NCBI GenBank assembly: GCA_960531495.1
Contig: OY482849.1
Location: forward strand, 33,809,736-33,873,735
Reading direction: 5' to 3'
DNA length: 64,000 nt
Source of the DNA: Zeus faber
Lineage: Eukaryota; Chordata; Actinopteri; Zeiformes; Zeidae
Shown here: one piece after another, positions 59,766-64,000 of the stretch
Position numbering within the stretch: the stretch's first letter is position 1
Layout of the letters: each line of letters starts with the position of its first letter
The notes under the pieces: model-generated
Seen by the model: only the letters and a program-made list of their open reading frames with translations
Database searches by the model: none
What the model was told of the DNA's origin: nothing
Translations under genes and position numbers: made by a program

Positions 59766-60015
59766 TGTCGGAGCCTTTTCACATCCAGCGATGACCAAAG
59801 TCTTTCCAGGTTTCCAATTTTCCATCTTTCCAAGTTTCCATGTTAATGAATCTATTGTTCAGTCAGTTATTCTCTAACTTTTTATTTGGCAGTGAACCAC
59901 CCTCAAGATCTTTTTTCAGCTGAGTTCCCCCTTCACTGGTATTTGGAGGGAAACCAGAACATGAACATAAATGATGAACTGTACGTGCGTCGTAAGTGTT
60001 CTTTTAGACAGTTTA
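59766..60015 (+). repeat. Right-arm unique segment X
   Basis: Reverse complement of 25283-25531, no difference seen by eye over about 250 bp. Confidence 0.85.
59893..59991 (+). CDS. Unidentified 99-bp symmetric exon-like ORF (right copy)
   Basis: Same sequence, frame and splice sites as 25310-25408: acceptor aactttttatttggcag, reading NHPQDLFSAEFPLHWYLEGN and NMNINDELYVR, donor cgtc|gtaagt. Phase 1 on both sides. Family unknown. A diverged acceptor-only copy lies at 59700. Confidence 0.45.
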
Positions 60016-60049
60016 TATCACTGTTAAGGAAATTCTTCCGCAATGATCG

Positions 60050-60560
60050 GTGAGGTTAATCTGCCCGCTACAAGAAGACAAAACTGAGAATATCCAAGAT
60101 TATTTATTCTGCAGAATAAAGAGAAAGATTCAGTACTGATCCAACGCAGCGCTGGGATCAATCTGATATCACAGAGAAAGACAGGAGGCTTTATACAGTA
60201 GAAACAGGGTGTGGTTTGGGTCAGAGGTCTCCGACGAGTCTGCCTCCCCCCTAACTGTCTTCCTGGGTGCCCCACCCTTCCTAGAATGTAAATAACAGGT
60301 ACTTGCAACCTTGACCTGGCCGAATGGGGGTTGCATGACAATGCACTTCTAGGTGTCCCCCATCTCTATAGAAGGTAAACAGGCCACGTGTGATCTGATT
60401 CTTTCATATTAGAATTGACATTGTAGGAGCAAGACATTTCTCTTTACATGAACTCTGGGGGGTTCCCGGGAAGACAGACAAATGTTTTCAAACCCCCTTT
60501 TGGAGGTAGAGGCCTTTATCCTCATTCAAACTAGTTGATCTTAATCATTTTTCCCTCACA
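60050..60560 (-). repeat. LTR-like repeat, copy 2
   Basis: Matches 38641-39160 in the same orientation: gaggttaatctgcccgctac, ttatttattctgcagaataa and the region near aactctggggggttc. It starts within 35 bp of the end of block X. Confidence 0.5.
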
Positions 60561-60594
60561 TCACCAATATTTCAAACAAATTTTTTTTACATTT

Positions 60595-60715
60595 TGGGAG
60601 TACCCCCTCCAGTACCCCTGCAGTACGCTGCAGTACCCCTGCAGTACCCCTGCAGTACCCCTGCAGTACCCTGCAGTACCCTGCAGTACTCCTGCAGTAC
60701 CCTGCAATACCCTGA
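60595..60715. repeat. Minisatellite of 11-12-bp units (CCCTGCAGTAC)
   Basis: About ten units of (c)cctgcagtacc; length alternates between 11 and 12 bp. Confidence 0.92.
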
Positions 60716-61179
60716 TCCTGTGCTCCCTCTACTCTGATCTATCCGAATACAGATACGGACACAGATAATGATGTCTCTGTACAGCTCTAATAAAAAAATA
60801 CCTGATAGAATAATGACGTTCCATGGTGCATATCATAATGTGCTTGAACAAACGTCCAGATCAAAACTTGCACACCATAAGTCATAAATAAATTAGGAAT
60901 AGTAAACATTGCTGTAGAAAATAATATTAAAAATAAAGTTTATATGTAAGCATAGATCATCTACAATTAGAGATATGTTTAGTAGATATGTTTAAATCAT
61001 GCAGTTCAAATAATACTGATGTGTAGAGAGAACCTGAAGTAGAGAAGTGGAGATTTTATCTATTCTCCACCTGAAGTGGAGAATAGATAAAAAAACAGCT
61101 TCTCTCACTTTCACTGTGCATTGAAATAAAAACACAAAGGCAGTTTTAAAACTCATACTCAGTACATACACCACACAAT
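60716..61179. other. Unassigned AT-rich stretch
   Basis: Contains a hairpin with ctccacctgaagtggag at 61065-61081 and a local inverted repeat attttatctattctccac/gtggagaatagataaaa around it. No gene recognised. Confidence 0.45.
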
Positions 61180-62150
61180 AGGCCCAGGACTAGCGAGATG
61201 GGTGGGGTGCAAGCTATGTGGGTGGGGATGTGGCTGGTGGGGTGCGGCAAGCGGCTGCCATCTTGCCTGTCACGCTCCTGCCCCAGCGAGCTTCTCGTCC
61301 GTCCCAAAGATTAAATCCCGCTCAAACTAGCTTAGAACACAGACACTCGCACCTGCCTACACCCAACAACACTCTACCAGACCAGGGTCTGTGGGGTGAG
61401 AGGGGTGCGAGTGATTTGGGTTTGACTCATCTGAAGGACTCGCACCCCACACCCCGCGATTTTAACTGCCATAGCCAGTGGCACACATTGAGCACTGGGG
61501 TTCTCCGGGCTGACGGGTCGCTGGCGTGATTGGCCGGGGACCGCTGGGTGGGCCCCCCGCCGGCTGGGCTGGAGTCCTGGGGGCTTGTGCCTGGTGGCAA
61601 AAGGTGTGCTGCGACCTGGCGGGGCTGCGGAGAGCGCTGCCCAGGGCCTTCTGGGGACCCTGGGGGGCTCCCCGCCGGGTGGGGCGTCTGGTCGGCTGCG
61701 GCGGGGCGGGCCTCGACCTCGCTTGGGACGTGGGTGGGCATTTTGGGCGGGGTGTCGGTCTGTAGGCGCTGGGCCTGAATCTGGGCCTGCAGTCCGTGCC
61801 TGCGCTTGGGGCCGGGTTGTATGTGTGCGCCCTGGGGTGCGGGGTCTCCCCGTGGTCCCTGGACTGGGTTATGCTCCTCTGGGCCAGGTGTGGGGGTGGC
61901 TCCGCAGGCCTCCGGCTTCTCTGGGGGCCCAGGAGTCTTCTGTGGCTGCAGGGCGGGGTGCTCGAGGCTTTCCTGCAGCCGTGGGGGGCTTTGTGCAGCT
62001 CAGGTGGGGGGGGGGGCTTTGGGGCCCTTTCGGCTGCTTGGAGGTGCCACGAAATAATACCAACCTAATACACAAGCACCAATGGAAATAAGTCCTGTAT
62101 ACTCACTGGTGGACACCACACACACACACACACACTCACACAAACCAATG
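61180..62150 (+). repeat. GC-rich dispersed repeat, copy 3 (longest)
   Basis: About 970 bp, from aggactagcgagatgggtgg through the conserved hairpin at 61402-61448 to a CA run at 62117. The GC-rich middle opens long frames on both strands (for example 168 codons at 61585-62091); amino-acid composition (Gly/Ala/Arg/Pro/Trp) and lack of conservation with copies 1 and 2 argue against coding. Confidence 0.65.
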
Positions 62151-62396
62151 CATCTAACCATCTACCCAATTCCTGACTATTGATTGTATTTGCACAATTA
62201 TACTGCATTTTACATGTATTGCTTCTACTGCATTTTATTGCTTTTTCACATTTTAGTGCTGTTATACCTTGTTGCTTTTTATTTCATGTTTTTATAATTA
62301 TATGCATTGGAGCCTCCCAACCAGTTTTCATTTGAATTTGAATTTCACAAGAGTGTACTTATACAACCGGAGTGACAATAAACATCTTGAATCTTA
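62151..62396 (+). mobile_element. LINE-like 3' end
   Basis: ttgcacaattatactgcatt then gagtgacaataaacatcttg and aatctt; an AT-rich 3' UTR and tail that may be the end of the same element as the GC-rich block. Confidence 0.5.
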
Positions 62397-62418
62397 AGTC
62401 ATATTTAACTATCCACAG

Positions 62419-62508
62419 GGTGTGCTGAGTACATTTGTGTTTCTGACTCTGATCTTCATCTACCTGAAGGTTGTGCTCGCTGCCAGGGCCTCTTCCACCT
62501 CTGTTTAG
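62419..62508 (+). pseudogene. Orphan OR131-type TM5 exon (copy of exon 4)
   Basis: Acceptor actatccacag, 90 bp reading GVLSTFVFLTLIFIYLKVVL and AARASSTSV, last codon TAG instead of AAG, and the donor gt replaced by at (tttag|atgcc). Flanks match those of the exon at 18361-18450 on the opposite strand (cttaagggtcagcac, taggtctgaatggaaccaag). No other OR exon was found nearby. Confidence 0.82.
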
Positions 62509-63439
62509 ATGCCTTTTCTTAAGGGTCAGCACTTGAATAAACCTCAGAGAGAGAGAAAAGGGCCCATGTAACGGTCGTAAGGGATTATTTCACTATCAGT
62601 AGGTCTGAATGGAACCAAGTATAAATATCTGGTCGAGTTTGTCATGATAGTCAGTGAGCTGATGACCACTTGAAATAAGTACTTGATGAGGAGGTTAAAT
62701 ATGCATTTCTCACAATTTAAAGGGCATTTCTATAGCACCGGCTATTTCTGTCCGAAAAAGCATTCACTGGTTAGACATTGAAACCTATAACAAGGGTTAA
62801 AGGTCATGTTAAGGCAACTTTAGGGCACTCCATGCTATCAAGTAATTGATAAATTACTGATTTTAGAAACAAAATTTCAAAATTTGACGGTGACATGGAC
62901 ACGATGGTGTCACCAAACATTCTTGTTCACTTCCACTGGTCACTGCGTTCTTGATGTGGTCGCCGGGTGCTCATAACATCTGCTTTGGTCGCCACGGTGA
63001 TGTTAATGTGAAGAAAGAAGACCATGAAAAACACAGAAACACCCCCCCAAAAATTCAAAAAGAAAAAAAAATCCAAATAAAATCCAGAAGAAAACCAGGA
63101 TGAAAAACAAAAAAAACAAAGAAACCACAAGAAGAACCAGAAGAATAAACGAATAAAAGAACCTAAATAAATAATCTTCAATAATAATCATAAAGAGGCT
63201 TTAATTCTTCATCCCTTCTCTTCCTTCTGTTTGCCATCGCTGGCAATATGCTCCTTGCACAGTAACAAAGGAAGAAAAATAATAACGATTAAAAGAAGGA
63301 AAATAAAAATAAAATAAAAATGCAGAGTGAGCTGCTAACGACTGAGACACAAACTGTATGAATTGATTATTTGTTTTTTAAAACACTCACAAACATGATG
63401 TTGTTCAAATAAGAAAACTGAAAGGAAGAAAGTTGTTCT

Positions 63440-63440
<1 letters not shown>
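62509..63440. other. Unassigned flank of the orphan OR exon
   Basis: OR-intron-like sequence to about 62640, then A-rich sequence. No gene recognised. Confidence 0.45.

Positions 63441-63490
<50 letters not shown>
63441..63490. repeat. (CA)n microsatellite
   Basis: About 48 bp of pure ca repeat. Confidence 0.97.
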
Positions 63491-63491
<1 letters not shown>

Positions 63492-63875
63492 TTTCAGCTA
63501 TCGTCCAATCAGTGTCCATGTGACTGAGGGGCGGGGCTTCAGGCTGTGACGCTGTCAATCACTTTTGTGCAGGAATATTTACCTCCACGTGTGATGGAGC
63601 AGGGTCTCCTCTGCCCAGCTCGAGCAGGTAAGCAGCACCTCCATCTCTCCTTCTCCCCTTCTCTCCATCCCTCCAGCTCTCCTTCAATCTCTCCATCTCT
63701 CCATGCTTTTTTTTTTATTATGTTCAGCAAGAATCTTGGTGTTGGATGTGATAATTACTCCGTCGTGTTTGTAGTAATTGTGCTTCATTGAGTAATTGAC
63801 TGTAATCTCTGTTCATCCATATCTCTCCATCTCTCTCATGTCTTCTTTATGATTTTCATATATATGAATATGTAT

Positions 63876-63879
<4 letters not shown>
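63491..63879. other. Unassigned; one weak exon-like segment
   Basis: Positions 63572-63628 (57 bp) lie between ttttgtgcag and gagcag|gtaagc and are open, but no family is recognised and the segment is short, so it is not called a gene. A (CTCCAT)-like pyrimidine tract follows at 63638-63700. Confidence 0.3.

Positions 63880-63946
<67 letters not shown>
63880..63946. repeat. (GT)n microsatellite
   Basis: About 66 bp of gt with one ggt interruption. Confidence 0.96.
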
Positions 63947-63947
<1 letters not shown>

Positions 63948-64000
63948 CCTGCCTCTTTGGAGAAAACCTTTTTTGTTTGTTTGTTTGTTTTTTTTAAGCG

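Noticed and set aside
61530-62091. GC-rich frames of 80-168 codons
   Set aside because: They lie in a dispersed repeat, have biased composition on both strands and are not conserved in the other copies.
63572-63628. 57-bp segment with splice-like ends
   Set aside because: Too short, no family recognised, not part of CtBP as far as I can read.

Overview
This is a vertebrate nuclear genome window, almost certainly from a teleost fish. The signs are a two-exon odorant receptor of the fish OR131 type, tRNA-derived SINEs ending in the fish 'gctttggataaaagcgtctg' tail, fish-type C2H2 zinc-finger exons, BEL/Pao, chromodomain Ty3/gypsy, hAT, Tc1, L2-like and L1-like elements, and very long CA/GT, CTG and ATTCT tandem repeats. 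There is no bacterial, phage or CRISPR content. Most of the window is mobile-element debris.

Layout. 1-8 kb: gypsy integrase fragment, SINE, an LTR-like repeat, a hAT transposase pseudogene split by a SINE, then exons of a decayed C2H2 zinc-finger gene. 8-13 kb: microsatellites, a GC-rich dispersed repeat, and one copy (A) of a roughly 0.85 kb inverted repeat pair. 13-16.4 kb: a deleted BEL/Pao element interrupted by a SINE. 17.5-21.3 kb: a multi-exon OR131-like pseudogene on the minus strand. 22-24 kb: an L2-like LINE fragment and a 3' 18S rRNA fragment. 25-29.4 kb: left arm of a large inverted duplication (exon-like unique segment, AGAAT satellite, hAT transposase). 29.8-35.9 kb: two matching LTRs enclosing a retrovirus-like gag remnant and, abnormally, a gypsy pol. 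36-38 kb: L1-like ORF1/endonuclease remnant. 38-43.5 kb: GC-rich repeat, CTG-rich minisatellite, hAT-type TIR element. 43.8-46.8 kb: the one intact-looking gene, an OR131-type odorant receptor. 48-49 kb: copy B of the inverted pair. 49.2-60.0 kb: right arm of the inverted duplication (hAT, ATTCT satellite, the same exon-like segment), split by a chromodomain gypsy element carrying a perfect 84-bp inverted repeat. At 55.9 kb a splice-bounded exon of a C-terminal binding protein (CtBP) gene sits next to a minisatellite. 60-64 kb: LTR-like repeat, GC-rich repeat, an orphan OR exon and microsatellites.

How the genes fit together. Only two items look like candidates for functional host coding sequence: the odorant receptor (exons at 46637-46786 and 43794-44603, minus) and the CtBP exon (55922-56052, plus). 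A third, unidentified 99-bp symmetric exon-like ORF occurs twice, once in each arm of the inverted duplication. The OR pseudogene at 17.6-21.2 kb and the orphan OR exon at 62.4 kb indicate a former OR131 cluster. I found no coherent new multi-gene system. The notable signals are structural: the satellite-bearing inverted duplication, the hairpin in the gypsy RNase H, and the retrovirus/gypsy chimera. All homology calls come from reading motifs; no alignment or database search was run.
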